Part shown: positions 16,017-23,893 of the stretch, piece after piece | Layout: the number at the start of each line of letters is the position of its first letter | How positions within the stretch are numbered: position 1 is the stretch's first letter | Source: Paractinoplanes rishiriensis | Lineage (GTDB): Bacteria; Actinomycetota; Actinomycetes; Mycobacteriales; Micromonosporaceae | NCBI RefSeq assembly: GCF_016862375.1 | Contig: NZ_BOMV01000063.1 | Span: 62,001 to 126,000, forward strand | Reading direction: 5' to 3' | Length of the DNA: 64,000 nt | Translations under genes and position numbers: made by a program | The notes under the pieces: generated by a model | Databases searched by the model: none | The model's input: only the letters and a program-made list of their open reading frames with translations | What the model was told of the DNA's origin: nothing

Positions 16017-17576
16017 TTGGGTTCCACAGCACGGAAGATCGGGACCGCATTCCTTCTCGGCATGTTGGCGGTGTCCGGATCGATATACGGCGGGACGAGT
16101 TCGGCGTCGGCCGACGTGACGGCCCCACTGAATGCTTCTCAGCTTGTTGCGGACATGGGCGTCGGTTGGAATCTCGGCAACTCGCTGGAAGCCAACGCCG
16201 ATGGAATCCCCAATGAAACCGCATGGGGCAATCCGATCGTCACCCAAGCTTTCATCGACAAGGTCAAGGCCGCTGGTTTCAAGACGATCCGCATACCGGT
16301 CGCCTACCTGGGGAACATCGGGCCGGGCCCGGATTACACGATCAGCTCCGCCTGGCTCAACAGGATCGAAGAGGTCGTCAGATACGCGTACAGCCGAGAC
16401 ATGTACGTACTGATCAACATGCATGCAGACGGATACAAAGCCGTCCCAGGTTCCTGGCTGATATGCGATGCCCCCGACCAGGCGACCATCAGGGACAAAT
16501 ATCAGAAGGTCTGGCGGCAGATAGCGACGAAGTTCCAAAGCTACGACGACCATCTGATCCTCGAATCGATGAACGAAAACTTTGACGGGCAGTTCGGCAC
16601 TCCGACCCAGCCGTGCTACTCGAACATCAACACCTACAACCAGATCTTCGTCGACACCGTCCGGCAGACCGGCGGGAACAACAGTTCAAGGTGGCTGCTC
16701 ACCCCGGGCTGGAACACGAACATCGATCACACCACAGGCAACTACGGCTACGTGCTCCCCACCGACCAATATCGGTCGCCCACCATCCCCAGCAACGAAC
16801 AGCGGATCATGATATCCGTTCACTACTACGACCCATGGGACTTCTCCGGAACCGAGGACGGCACCATCACACAATGGGGGCCGAACGCGACCGACCCGGC
16901 AAAGACGTCGACCTGGGGGCAGGAAGATTTCCTGGACGGGCAGCTGAAGAAGATGTACGACACTTTCGTCGTGCGAGGTTACCCGGTGTTCGTCGGTGAA
17001 TACGGATCGATCGACAAGACATCGTTCGACTCATCAAACAACAAGTACCGCGCGGACTTCGCACGAGCGGTGGTAGCCACCGCCAAGAAGTACGGCGCCG
17101 CTACCGCTTACTGGGATAACGGCTGGAACGGACAGTACGGCCACGGCCTGTTCAACCGAACCGCCGTCAGCGTGACCCAACAGGGCATCATCGACGCCAT
17201 CATGAGCGCCAACCCGCCGTCCACCTCACCACCGACCACCGTGCCGCCGTCCACCTCACCACCGACCAGCCCGCCTGCGGGTACCCCCGGCTGCACCGCC
17301 ACCATCTCCAGCAACGCCTGGACCGGAGGCTTCGTGACCACCGTCAAGGTGGCCGCCGGCACCGCGGCCATGAACAGCTGGACGACGTCCATCACCCTGC
17401 CCACCGGCACCGCCATCGCCAACTCCTGGAACGCCCAGGCCACCGGCACAAGCGGCACCGTCCACTTCGCCAACGCCTCATACAACGGCAGGATCCCCGC
17501 CGGAGGCACCACCGAATTCGGCTTCCAAGGCACCGGCACACCGCCCACCGGCGCGCCGGCCTGCACCGCCGGCTGA
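16017..17576 (+). CDS. Secreted GH5 cellulase with C-terminal CBM2-like domain
   Basis: A 519-residue secreted glycanase with the opposite domain order to its neighbour. A signal peptide ending near ASA (residue 32) precedes a GH5 barrel (about 38-398) with MGVGWNLGNSLEA, acid/base Glu187 in SMNE and nucleophile Glu328 in FVGEYG. A PSTSPPT linker (400-423) containing a 30-bp tandem repeat leads to a short CBM2-like domain (425-519). The start appears to be TTG 16017 with GGTAGAG upstream; TTG 15987 is an alternative. Codon use of the barrel is visibly more AT-tolerant (aat, gat, aaa, ata) than that of the linker and CBM, suggesting a transferred catalytic domain. Confidence 0.88.
   Translation: MGSTARKIGTAFLLGMLAVSGSIYGGTSSASADVTAPLNASQLVADMGVGWNLGNSLEANADGIPNETAWGNPIVTQAFIDKVKAAGFKTIRIPVAYLGNIGPGPDYTISSAWLNRIEEVVRYAYSRDMYVLINMHADGYKAVPGSWLICDAPDQATIRDKYQKVWRQIATKFQSYDDHLILESMNENFDGQFGTPTQPCYSNINTYNQIFVDTVRQTGGNNSSRWLLTPGWNTNIDHTTGNYGYVLPTDQYRSPTIPSNEQRIMISVHYYDPWDFSGTEDGTITQWGPNATDPAKTSTWGQEDFLDGQLKKMYDTFVVRGYPVFVGEYGSIDKTSFDSSNNKYRADFARAVVATAKKYGAATAYWDNGWNGQYGHGLFNRTAVSVTQQGIIDAIMSANPPSTSPPTTVPPSTSPPTSPPAGTPGCTATISSNAWTGGFVTTVKVAAGTAAMNSWTTSITLPTGTAIANSWNAQATGTSGTVHFANASYNGRIPAGGTTEFGFQGTGTPPTGAPACTAG
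17214..17273 (+). repeat. 30-bp tandem repeat in cellulase linker
   Basis: Two copies of a unit containing ccgtccacctcaccaccgac (period 30, the second starting near 17244) encode PPSTSPPT in the interdomain linker. Such Pro/Thr/Ser repeats are usual in cellulase linkers and vary easily in length. Confidence 0.75.
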
Positions 17577-17775
17577 CGCTCGGGACGCGTCCGGCCGCGG
17601 CGTGGGTCGAGGTGGCCCCGGCTGCGAATCTAGCGGCATTATGCGTGATCGTGCCGGGTGGCCAGTAGTGACCGCAGAGGCGGATCGAATGGGACGTGCG
17701 AGGGACGTCCTATGTCGACGGCGGTCGGTACTCTCGGCTCGAACAGGCACGTTCACCTCATGTGGGGAGATCATT

Positions 17776-17886
17776 GTGCGTCTTCGAACTGTGGTCCTGA
17801 CCATCACGGCATTCGTGCTCGCCACCATCGCGGCCGTCCTCGCCGGCCCGGGCGCGGCCATGGCCGGTTACACCTGGTCCAACTGA
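17776..17886 (+). CDS. 36-residue exported micropeptide
   Basis: Starts at GTG 17776 with GGGGAG 7 bases upstream and ends at TGA 17884-17886. The protein is a short basic start (MRLRTVV), a hydrophobic stretch LTITAFVLATIAAVLAG, an AMA signal-peptidase-like site and only the tail GYTWSN. That is a complete signal peptide with a mature product of about seven residues. A perfect 12-bp stem terminator begins 10 bp beyond the stop, which supports independent transcription. It may be a signal peptide (pheromone-like), or the surviving start of a truncated secreted protein. No family is recognised. Confidence 0.55.
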   Translation: MRLRTVVLTITAFVLATIAAVLAGPGAAMAGYTWSN

Positions 17887-17895
17887 GGCACGAGT

Positions 17896-17931
17896 AACCC
17901 ACCGCCCACGTGGTGTTCGGGGCGGTGGGTT
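17896..17931 (+). terminator. Intrinsic-type terminator after micropeptide
   Basis: AACCCACCGCCC (17896-17907) and GGGCGGTGGGTT (17920-17931) are perfect 12-bp inverted arms with a 12-base loop. No long T-run follows, as is usual in high-GC actinomycetes. Confidence 0.8.
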
Positions 17932-17940
17932 GCCCTCTGC

Positions 17941-18191
17941 TCAGGGCCCGGCATGGATCACGTGATCTTCGACGAAGGCGTACTCACCATCCTGGCCGAT
18001 CTGGCCTGGACCCGGCTTGACCCGGCCATCGCGGAGTCCTCAAACATTGTCCGAGCGCCAAACGCGTTCGAACTCGGCGCCGGTGGGCCAGCCTTCATCG
18101 TCGGCCTCGAAATACCAGACGAACCGCCCCAAGCGTCGAACTCATCGCCTCGAGTCTCATCCCAGCGCCGACGATGGAACCGGGTTGGCAC
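17941..18191 (-). pseudogene. Frameshifted relic of a small conserved protein
   Basis: On the minus strand one frame reads RRWDETRGDEFDAWGGSS and, after a shift of one base near 18118, the next frame continues WYFEADDEGWPTGAEFERVW before a stop. A further frame closer to the end reads GQDGEYAFVEDHVIHAGP and then a stop at 17941. Together they look like one decayed gene: the RRW..TRGDEFD.WG..WYFE pattern recalls a small uncharacterised actinomycete protein that I know only from memory. At least two frame disruptions are needed. Boundaries are approximate. Confidence 0.45.
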
Positions 18192-18260
18192 GACGGAGGG
18201 TACCGCCGTGCAGCATCCATCTGCCGCGATCGGATTGCAGGCCGTCCCTACTGTCACCCC

Positions 18261-18899
18261 GTGGATGTGGACTGGAACGCCGAACTCGTCGATCAGCTCG
18301 AGTGGCATTGGCAGCATCAGCTCCGCCCTCGGCTGGACGGGTTGACTGATGACGAGTACTACTGGCAGCCCGTGGCGGGCTGCTGGACGCTCAGCCGGCG
18401 CGGTCAGAGTTCCGCGCCGATGTCGATCGGCGTCGGTGACTTCACCTTGGATTATGCGGAGCAGCCCCATGGTCGTGAGCCGGTCACCACGATCGCATGG
18501 CGGCTGGCGCACATGATCGCCGTTTTCGGGCCGCCGAGCGTGCCGCACTTCGAAGGAACCCGGCTCGAACATCCGAGAGTCGCCTACTCGGGCACCGCTG
18601 ACGGGGCACTGCGCCAGTTGGATGACGGATATGAAGCATGGATCCGCGATGTCCGCGGTCTCGGTTCAGCAGGACTGGCTGTGCGGCAAGGCGCTCTCTC
18701 GCCGCCGGAGTACGCGGACGCCCCGTTGGCGAAGCTCATCATGCATGTGCACCGCGAGGCCATTCATCACGGCGCTGAGGTATCACTGCTCCGAGACCTC
18801 TATCTCTGGAAAACAGACCGAGGTATTTCGCGGGCGCCAGTCCAGCCGTCCACCGCGAACTCGCCGACCGGACTTGCATCCACCCCCGACGCGACATGA
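18261..18899 (+). CDS. DinB-family protein
   Basis: A 212-residue four-helix-bundle protein of the DinB/YfiT-like superfamily. Family features are WHWQHQLRPRLDGLTDDEYYWQPVAGCWTL near the start, the first metal histidine in TTIAWRLAHMIAVFG, and the HREAIHHGAEVSLLRDLYL block at the C-terminus that brings the other histidines. GTG 18261 is chosen by alignment to the family N-terminus; GTG 18267 is possible and no strong ribosome-binding site is visible. DinB-like enzymes include thiol-dependent transferases (for instance mycothiol-dependent), but the substrate here is unknown. Upstream is a gene relic and downstream a low-GC patch. Confidence 0.82.
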   Translation: MDVDWNAELVDQLEWHWQHQLRPRLDGLTDDEYYWQPVAGCWTLSRRGQSSAPMSIGVGDFTLDYAEQPHGREPVTTIAWRLAHMIAVFGPPSVPHFEGTRLEHPRVAYSGTADGALRQLDDGYEAWIRDVRGLGSAGLAVRQGALSPPEYADAPLAKLIMHVHREAIHHGAEVSLLRDLYLWKTDRGISRAPVQPSTANSPTGLASTPDAT

Positions 18900-18938
18900 C
18901 TCTGCGTCACGGTCTAGACAACGAAGCCCTTCCGGACG

Positions 18939-19004
18939 TGCCGAGAACAGTGCACCCGATCATGCCAATGTAAGTACAGCCAATCATGCCGAGAACAGTG
19001 CACC
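18939..19004. repeat. 18-bp direct repeat, two copies 48 bp apart
   Basis: tgccgagaacagtgcacc occurs at 18939-18956 and 18987-19004. The intervening bases also repeat catgcc. The region between the DinB gene and the next gene is lower in GC than its surroundings. It could be a duplicated regulatory site or leftover of an insertion; nothing else is recognisable in 18900-19104. Confidence 0.7.
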
Positions 19005-19104
19005 GGATCCATCCTTCCCCAACGACACGAAATCAGAGCTGTATGTATCACACCTCATTGACGGCCTTTGTTATCCTGAAGTCTGTCCGACCTGAGAGGT
19101 TGAT

Positions 19105-19704
19105 TTGAGCCTTGCTCTGAATGTCGCCGCTATTGTCATTTCTTTGTGCGCCGCCGCCTTTTCTGCTTTCTTCGGCCTGCGTCAATTACGGTCGATGCAG
19201 AGAGCCAACAGCACAACAGTGGCCATCGAGTTGCTAACCCGAGAGTGCCGCAGCAACGAATTTTTGGACAGTGAGGAATTTGTTCTCTACAAACTGTCGG
19301 GCAGCCCTCCCGACGACGGCGTCAACGGCTTGCCGCCTGAGCAGCGTCGTCACGTCAGCCGCATCGGCCTTTTCTTCAGCAGTCTCGGAGCATTGTCGGT
19401 CTTCGGTGGAATCGAGACCAGGATGATCGTCAGCCTGGTGCCAACCCGTGCCCGGCGCGCCTGGCTCGCGCTCGAGCCGTACATTATCGCGGAGCGGAGG
19501 TTAAGGTCGCCCACGTATCTTTCGTTCTTCGAGCATCTCGTCTGCCTGATTGCGGACGCCGACCCCGCCAAGCACCACGACGGCCTTGGTCTACGCAAGA
19601 TGGGGTTACCATCCGTAGCACCGAAAACGGAATTCCTGAAAGCCTCATCGGATCCCGCCGATCCGTCGAGAGATCCCGAAAACGCGCGGAATGCAGCACA
19701 TTAA
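19105..19704 (+). CDS. Membrane-anchored DUF4760-like protein
   Basis: A 199-residue protein with a single N-terminal membrane segment (LNVAAIVISLCAAAFSAFFGL) and a cytoplasmic remainder: RSMQRANSTTVAIELLTRECRSNEFLDSEEFVL...RRHVSRIGLFFSSLGALSVFGGI. This layout resembles the DUF4760-type membrane proteins. The start is TTG with AGAGG 5-6 bases upstream. Codons are less GC-biased than in neighbouring genes, suggesting recent acquisition. Function unknown. Confidence 0.68.
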   Translation: MSLALNVAAIVISLCAAAFSAFFGLRQLRSMQRANSTTVAIELLTRECRSNEFLDSEEFVLYKLSGSPPDDGVNGLPPEQRRHVSRIGLFFSSLGALSVFGGIETRMIVSLVPTRARRAWLALEPYIIAERRLRSPTYLSFFEHLVCLIADADPAKHHDGLGLRKMGLPSVAPKTEFLKASSDPADPSRDPENARNAAH

Positions 19705-19832
19705 CCTGGCGCAGATCGCGCGATGCTCGACCGGCATAGCCGGTCCGGATCTGCCGCGTACACGTCACCGAGGACTGCGTCGATCTGTAGCGACGCTGCG
19801 AGCCACCGAATTGGTATGCCAATTCTTCCGAA

Positions 19833-20402
19833 TTATCCGAATCGGAGCGGCAACTCGTAACGGCTGACGAGCGTTCGAATGCCGCCGTCGCTACGTTGAC
19901 CAGGCGCACCCCCGACTTCGACATCACCACGGTGCTGGAAACCGGCACCCTCGTAGTAAGCGCGCAAACCGGCGTTGGTGGCCACACAGTCGAGCCGCAG
20001 CGCGATGGCATCGTGGGCACGGGCTTGAGCGGCAGTCCACGCCAGAATGGCGCGTCCGGCGCCGGCCGCCCACCGGTTCACCGCCATGCGGTGGACGTAT
20101 CCGGCTTTCCCGGCGCGATCGGCCCACAGCTGATCAGCCCAGTCCAGCGTTACCGTGCCCGCCGTCCGACCGTCGATACGCACCAGCCAGGTTTCTCCAC
20201 GTCCAAGGGATGGCTTCACCCACTCGGGATCGAATGCATCTGGCCATTGGCGGATCCCGGATCTCACTAGCCACGCCGCGGCCTCATCCGCAGCCGAGAA
20301 CCGGAAGATCATCAGCATGTCGACAAACGGCCAAACCCGCAGCGCCGGACACTCCGAGTCGGGCGTCCGCGCCAGAATCACCGCCGCAGCGGGCAACGGC
20401 AT
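19833..20402 (-). CDS. GNAT-family N-acetyltransferase
   Basis: A 189-residue acetyl-CoA-dependent transferase. The family core is GETWLVRIDGRTAGTVTLDWAD, then YVHRMAVNRWAAGAGRAILAWTAAQAR (acetyl-CoA pyrophosphate loop) and LDCVATNAGLRAYYEGAGFQHRGDVE. The fold seems to begin at about residue 29 (MLMIFRFSAADEAAAWL), so the true start could be ATG 20318. The frame also stays open upstream of ATG 20402 for about 24 codons (LLDLIATRGWRFKYSEGDTV), which looks protein-like; the N-terminus may therefore be a fusion with a remnant of another gene. Substrate unknown. Confidence 0.83.
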   Translation of the reverse strand: MPLPAAAVILARTPDSECPALRVWPFVDMLMIFRFSAADEAAAWLVRSGIRQWPDAFDPEWVKPSLGRGETWLVRIDGRTAGTVTLDWADQLWADRAGKAGYVHRMAVNRWAAGAGRAILAWTAAQARAHDAIALRLDCVATNAGLRAYYEGAGFQHRGDVEVGGAPGQRSDGGIRTLVSRYELPLRFG

Positions 20403-20615
20403 GACCGTGTCACCTTCGGAATACTTGAACCGCCACCCGCGCGTGGCGATGAGATCCAGCAGATGCAGGGCGCGTCAGGCCGACGGCATTTCATTTCCGC
20501 GACACGCGCGCTGATGCGCGCCCATGGCGGATCGCGCTGGCTGTTGTTCAGGCGAGCTGGCGAGTTGCGACGTATGGGTCGTCGACCAACGCGGAGTTGC
20601 CGGGCAATGGTCCCG

Positions 20616-20891
20616 TCAGCCGGTGAACGCGGTCATCCGGATCGACACGAGAACGCCGGGCAGTTCGACGCCGAGCTTGGCGACGTAGCGTGATGGCGGT
20701 GTGCTGGGGAACCAGGTCGCGTACTCCTCGTTCATGCCCGCGAAGTCGGCCGGGTTGGCGAGGAGGACACCGACCTCGACAATGTCCTCCCATGCTGCGC
20801 CCGCTGCCCGGAGGACGGCGCGGCAGTTGGCCAGCGCCTGCCGTGTCTGTTCCTGGATCGTCGGTCCGGCGAGCTGACCGCGCCCTACCCG
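20616..20891 (-). pseudogene. 5'-truncated RidA/YjgF-family gene
   Basis: The minus strand encodes QEQTRQALANCRAVLRAAGA, then WEDIVEVGVLLANPADFAGMNEEYATWFPSTPPSRYVAKLGVELPG..VSIRMTAFTG and a stop at 20616-20618. This is the C-terminal two thirds of a RidA-type enamine/imine deaminase, including the PPSRY motif with the expected arginine. Upstream of GQLAGPTIQEQT the frame meets a stop at once and no start codon exists before the first internal ATG, so the N-terminal strands are lost. Interpreted as a pseudogene. Confidence 0.75.
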
Positions 20892-20926
20892 TCACGCTTC
20901 TTTGGTGAGGGCGGAGCGCGGTCAAG

Positions 20927-21823
20927 TTAGTCTTTGATGGAGTCGCGGCCACGCTGAACGAGCGGGGGGTCGGCCGGAAAGACCACTGAGGGGTCTTTGT
21001 CCTCGTAGTCGAATTGGTTCAGGAAGAAGCGCATCGCGTTGATGCGAGCCCGCTTCTTGTCGTTGCTCTTGATCGAGGTCCACGGGGCGTGATCGGTGTC
21101 CGTGTGCTCGATCATGGTTTCCTTGGCCGTGGTGTAGTCGTCCCATCGGTCAAGGGATTCGATGTCCATGGGTGAGAGTTTCCATCGGCGGACCGGATCG
21201 ATTTGCCGGATCGCGAACCGGGTGCGCTGTTCGGACTGGGCGACCGAGAACCACAACTTGGTCAGGGAGAAGCCGCTTTCTATCAGCATGTTTTCGAACA
21301 GGGGTGCTTGCCGGAGGAAGATCTGGTAGTCGGGGTCGCTCACGAAGCCCATCACCCGCTCCACCCCGGCCCGGTTGTACCAGGACCGGTCGAAAAAAAC
21401 GATTTCTCCCGCGGTGGGAAGTTGGGCGACGTACCGGTGGAAGTACCACTGGCCCAGTTCGGTCTCCGTCGGCTTCGTGAGGGCGACGACCCGAGCGGCA
21501 CGGGGGTTGAGGTGTTCCATGAACCGCTTGATGGTGCCGCCTTTGCCGGCGGCGTCGCGACCCTCGAACAGGATCACGTGCTTGGTGCCGGTGTCCTGCA
21601 CGCAGTTCTGGAATTTCAGCAGCTCGATCTGCAGCTCATATTTCTCCTGTTCGTAGAGGTCGCGATCGAGCCGCTCCTGGTAGGGGTAGTCCTCGCGCCA
21701 GGTCTCCACCGGGTTGCCCCCGGGGTCGATCAGGTCGGGGTCGGACAGGTGTTCGTCGTGCCGGACGCTGTAGCCGTCCTGCAACAGCTGTTCGAGGTAC
21801 TCGCGGAAGCCTCCGGATATCAC
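20927..21823 (-). CDS. ppk2: Polyphosphate kinase 2 (PPK2)
   Basis: A 298-residue kinase that moves phosphate between inorganic polyphosphate and nucleotides. Walker A is EGRDAAGKGG (residues 87-96) and Walker B FFDRSWYNRAGVERVMGF (143-160); KPTETELGQWYFHRYV is the lid-like conserved block. Length fits the one-domain PPK2 enzymes. Whether it makes GTP/ATP or AMP-to-ADP cannot be decided by eye. The start is GTG 21823; the ribosome-binding site is poor. It stands alone beside the truncated RidA gene. Confidence 0.92.
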   Translation of the reverse strand: MISGGFREYLEQLLQDGYSVRHDEHLSDPDLIDPGGNPVETWREDYPYQERLDRDLYEQEKYELQIELLKFQNCVQDTGTKHVILFEGRDAAGKGGTIKRFMEHLNPRAARVVALTKPTETELGQWYFHRYVAQLPTAGEIVFFDRSWYNRAGVERVMGFVSDPDYQIFLRQAPLFENMLIESGFSLTKLWFSVAQSEQRTRFAIRQIDPVRRWKLSPMDIESLDRWDDYTTAKETMIEHTDTDHAPWTSIKSNDKKRARINAMRFFLNQFDYEDKDPSVVFPADPPLVQRGRDSIKD

Positions 21824-22302
21824 CCTTCGAGTATCGGCCCCACGTGCCGGCGCCGCTGGGGTCCGCGGCCATCGCCCGGATGCACTCGCGTCAACTTGAG
21901 GTGAACATCGGCCGTTGGCCGCGCCGTTGTGCTCCGGACCCTGGAGGTACGGCGCCGCTGCCGCGCCTCGGCACGGGAGCGGCGCCGTCGATGCGCAACT
22001 ACGCCCGCACGCAGGTCGTTCCGGCGGCGTCTGCGGTCAGCGGGGGTGAAGCCGTGGGTGAGGTCTGCGCTGCCGTTGCGGAGCCGGAGCACAGATGGCC
22101 CGGGCCCGGTCTCGGTGAAACCGACAACGCGAAGCGCTTGAATGTAGGTGGGCAGGCGGAGTCGAGAACGTTGTATGCCGGTGAAGCCGCCGTTGATGAC
22201 AGTGGTGATGAAGAATGTGAACGTTCGGCGAACGACCGAGTGCGCGGGAAGTGGGCGGGGCATCACCAACGCAAGTGGCACTACGACATTGCGAGGTGCG
22301 CG
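21824..22302. other. 479-bp stretch without recognisable gene
   Basis: Open frames exist on both strands, but none gives a protein-like sequence; translations are rich in Arg and Pro as expected of shadow frames. No strong inverted repeat or RNA gene was seen. The right end carries the ribosome-binding site of the small gene at 22303. Confidence 0.5.
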
Positions 22303-22554
22303 ATGACCGAACCCGCCGGTGGTGGGCTTGTCGACCCCAAGATCGCCCTGCAACGCCAGGTCGAGACCCTGGCTCAGCGTTTTCCCGACGTGGATCACGA
22401 TGAGCTGCGCGAACGCGTGCACGCGGCCTACGACAAACTCAAGGACGACGCGACTGTGGACTCGCACCTGGTCGCCATGACCGAGAAGCAAGTCACCGAG
22501 GACCTGCGCAGTAGCGGCGAGACCGTCCACGTCCGCAGCGACGACCGCACCTGA
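22303..22554 (+). CDS. Three-helix-bundle small protein (DUF3562-like)
   Basis: An 83-residue soluble protein. The core VETLAQRFPDVDHDELRERVHAAYDKLKDDATVDSHL followed by LVAMTEKQVTEDLR matches the small actinobacterial three-helix-bundle dimerisation domain (DUF3562-like). GAGG lies 6 bases before ATG 22303. Function unknown; members often accompany stress genes. It converges on the protease gene with a terminator between them. Confidence 0.7.
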   Translation: MTEPAGGGLVDPKIALQRQVETLAQRFPDVDHDELRERVHAAYDKLKDDATVDSHLVAMTEKQVTEDLRSSGETVHVRSDDRT

Positions 22555-22590
22555 GGGGCACGGGCGGCAAGCCCGCGCTACGACCACCGG

Positions 22591-22622
22591 AGCGGACGAT
22601 CCCTGCTCGGGATCGGTCCGCT
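22591..22622. terminator. Bidirectional terminator
   Basis: AGCGGACGATCCC (22591-22603) pairs with GGGATCGGTCCGCT (22609-22622) with one bulged base and a 5-base loop. It lies between the convergent small gene and the protease gene. Confidence 0.75.
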
Positions 22623-22632
22623 GCGTGCCGGC

Positions 22633-23814
22633 TCAGGTAGTGCGGACCCTGACTCCTAGGGCCTCGTCGTAGAGGTCGGCTACCTGGAACAGTGATCGGA
22701 CTTGACCGCGGATGGTTGCGCTTCCGACGTGCGATCCGAAGGCTACGGTGCCGTTGAACCAGGGTGCGCCGCTGTCGCCCGGCTGTGTGACGCCGTTCGT
22801 GGTCGCCACCAGCCGGCTGGATGTGCGACCGCCCTCGGTGATCGCTACGTCGAGTGCGAACACCGTGGTGGATTGCTCGGCGTTGGTGGTCCGTCCGTAG
22901 ACGCGGACCGTCTCGTTCAGCGTGATGTTGCCGATCGGCTCGACGGCTGAGACGTCTCGGATTGTTGTGGGGCTGACGAAGAAGTCGTCGGGTTCCGGCA
23001 CCGCGGTCGTGCCCCACTCCACGTCGCCCTGGCTGCCGATGTGCTGGACCTGCAGGGCGAGGTTGTGGGTGGTGCCGTCGTGGGTGATCTGGTTGACGCC
23101 GCAGTGCCCGGCAGTCGAGACGCCCGTCGTGCCGTTGGGATCAACCACCGACCATCCACTGGTGCACATGGGGGCGCCGGTGAGGAGGTTGCGCATTCCG
23201 CCGAACGCGGTGCTCTCCCGCTTGACGGCCGGCTCGTCGGTGACCGTCACCGCTACGCCATCGGGAAGCCTGACGGCGAGCGCGCCGCTGGTCGCGGGCA
23301 GGCCGGGCTTGGCGGTGACCGTGGCCCAGATGTCCGCACTCGCGATGTCCACCGCGGTGACGACCAGCGGGTAGCCCATCCGGACCAGCCGCTCGTGCAC
23401 ATCGGATGCGCGTTTGCGCAGTTCCGGCGCCGTGAACGGTTGCCTGTCCACGAGCCGCACACCGGCGGACGTTGCCAACATCCGCGCCTCGTCGGTGGCG
23501 GGCCCGGCAATCAGCAGGGTCGCGACGCCGTCCGGCTTCTCGCCGAGCATCCCGCCGACGATCGCTTCTTCGCCGTGCACCGCCGCGACCGCCTGCCGCA
23601 CGCGGTCGAGTCGATCGGCTGCCTCCTGCTGGGTGCGGGCCTGCGCGATCGTCCAGCCTCTCGCTCCGGCGATCGCGGCCAGATCCGAGGAGACTGCGGC
23701 GGCCGCGTCCTCGAACCGCACCACCGAAGCGTGCGCCGGTGCAACCGTACCGAGTGGCGCCAGGACCGCCAGGGCCGAGCACGTCGCGACCAGGAGCCTG
23801 CTTCGACCGTTCAT
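22633..23814 (-). CDS. Secreted trypsin-like serine protease with propeptide
   Basis: A 393-residue S1-family protease of the streptogrisin/alpha-lytic type. A signal peptide (residues 1-29, ending AHA) is followed by a prodomain-like region (about 30-205) and the protease domain. The catalytic triad is visible: His237 in STAGHC, Asp264 in GDVEW and Ser348 in TQPGDSGAPW. MCTSGW at the start of the mature domain and the STAGHC cysteine should form the usual disulfide. ATG 23814 is preceded by GGAGG 7 bases upstream. Acts outside the cell on proteins; specificity not predictable. Confidence 0.9.
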   Translation of the reverse strand: MNGRSRLLVATCSALAVLAPLGTVAPAHASVVRFEDAAAAVSSDLAAIAGARGWTIAQARTQQEAADRLDRVRQAVAAVHGEEAIVGGMLGEKPDGVATLLIAGPATDEARMLATSAGVRLVDRQPFTAPELRKRASDVHERLVRMGYPLVVTAVDIASADIWATVTAKPGLPATSGALAVRLPDGVAVTVTDEPAVKRESTAFGGMRNLLTGAPMCTSGWSVVDPNGTTGVSTAGHCGVNQITHDGTTHNLALQVQHIGSQGDVEWGTTAVPEPDDFFVSPTTIRDVSAVEPIGNITLNETVRVYGRTTNAEQSTTVFALDVAITEGGRTSSRLVATTNGVTQPGDSGAPWFNGTVAFGSHVGSATIRGQVRSLFQVADLYDEALGVRVRTT

Positions 23815-23893
23815 CAACTTCCTCCGTCGTGCGGAACGAGGTGGACAGCCGCGATTGTCGCATCGAAGTTGCTCGATGTCTGCCCGCGGGGCG

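Noticed and set aside
17214..17273. Short tandem repeats considered as a CRISPR fragment
   Set aside because: They are in-frame Pro/Thr/Ser codons of a cellulase linker with no spacers.
20155..20514. Plus-strand frame opposite the GNAT gene
   Set aside because: Shadow frame; the minus-strand protein has clear family motifs.
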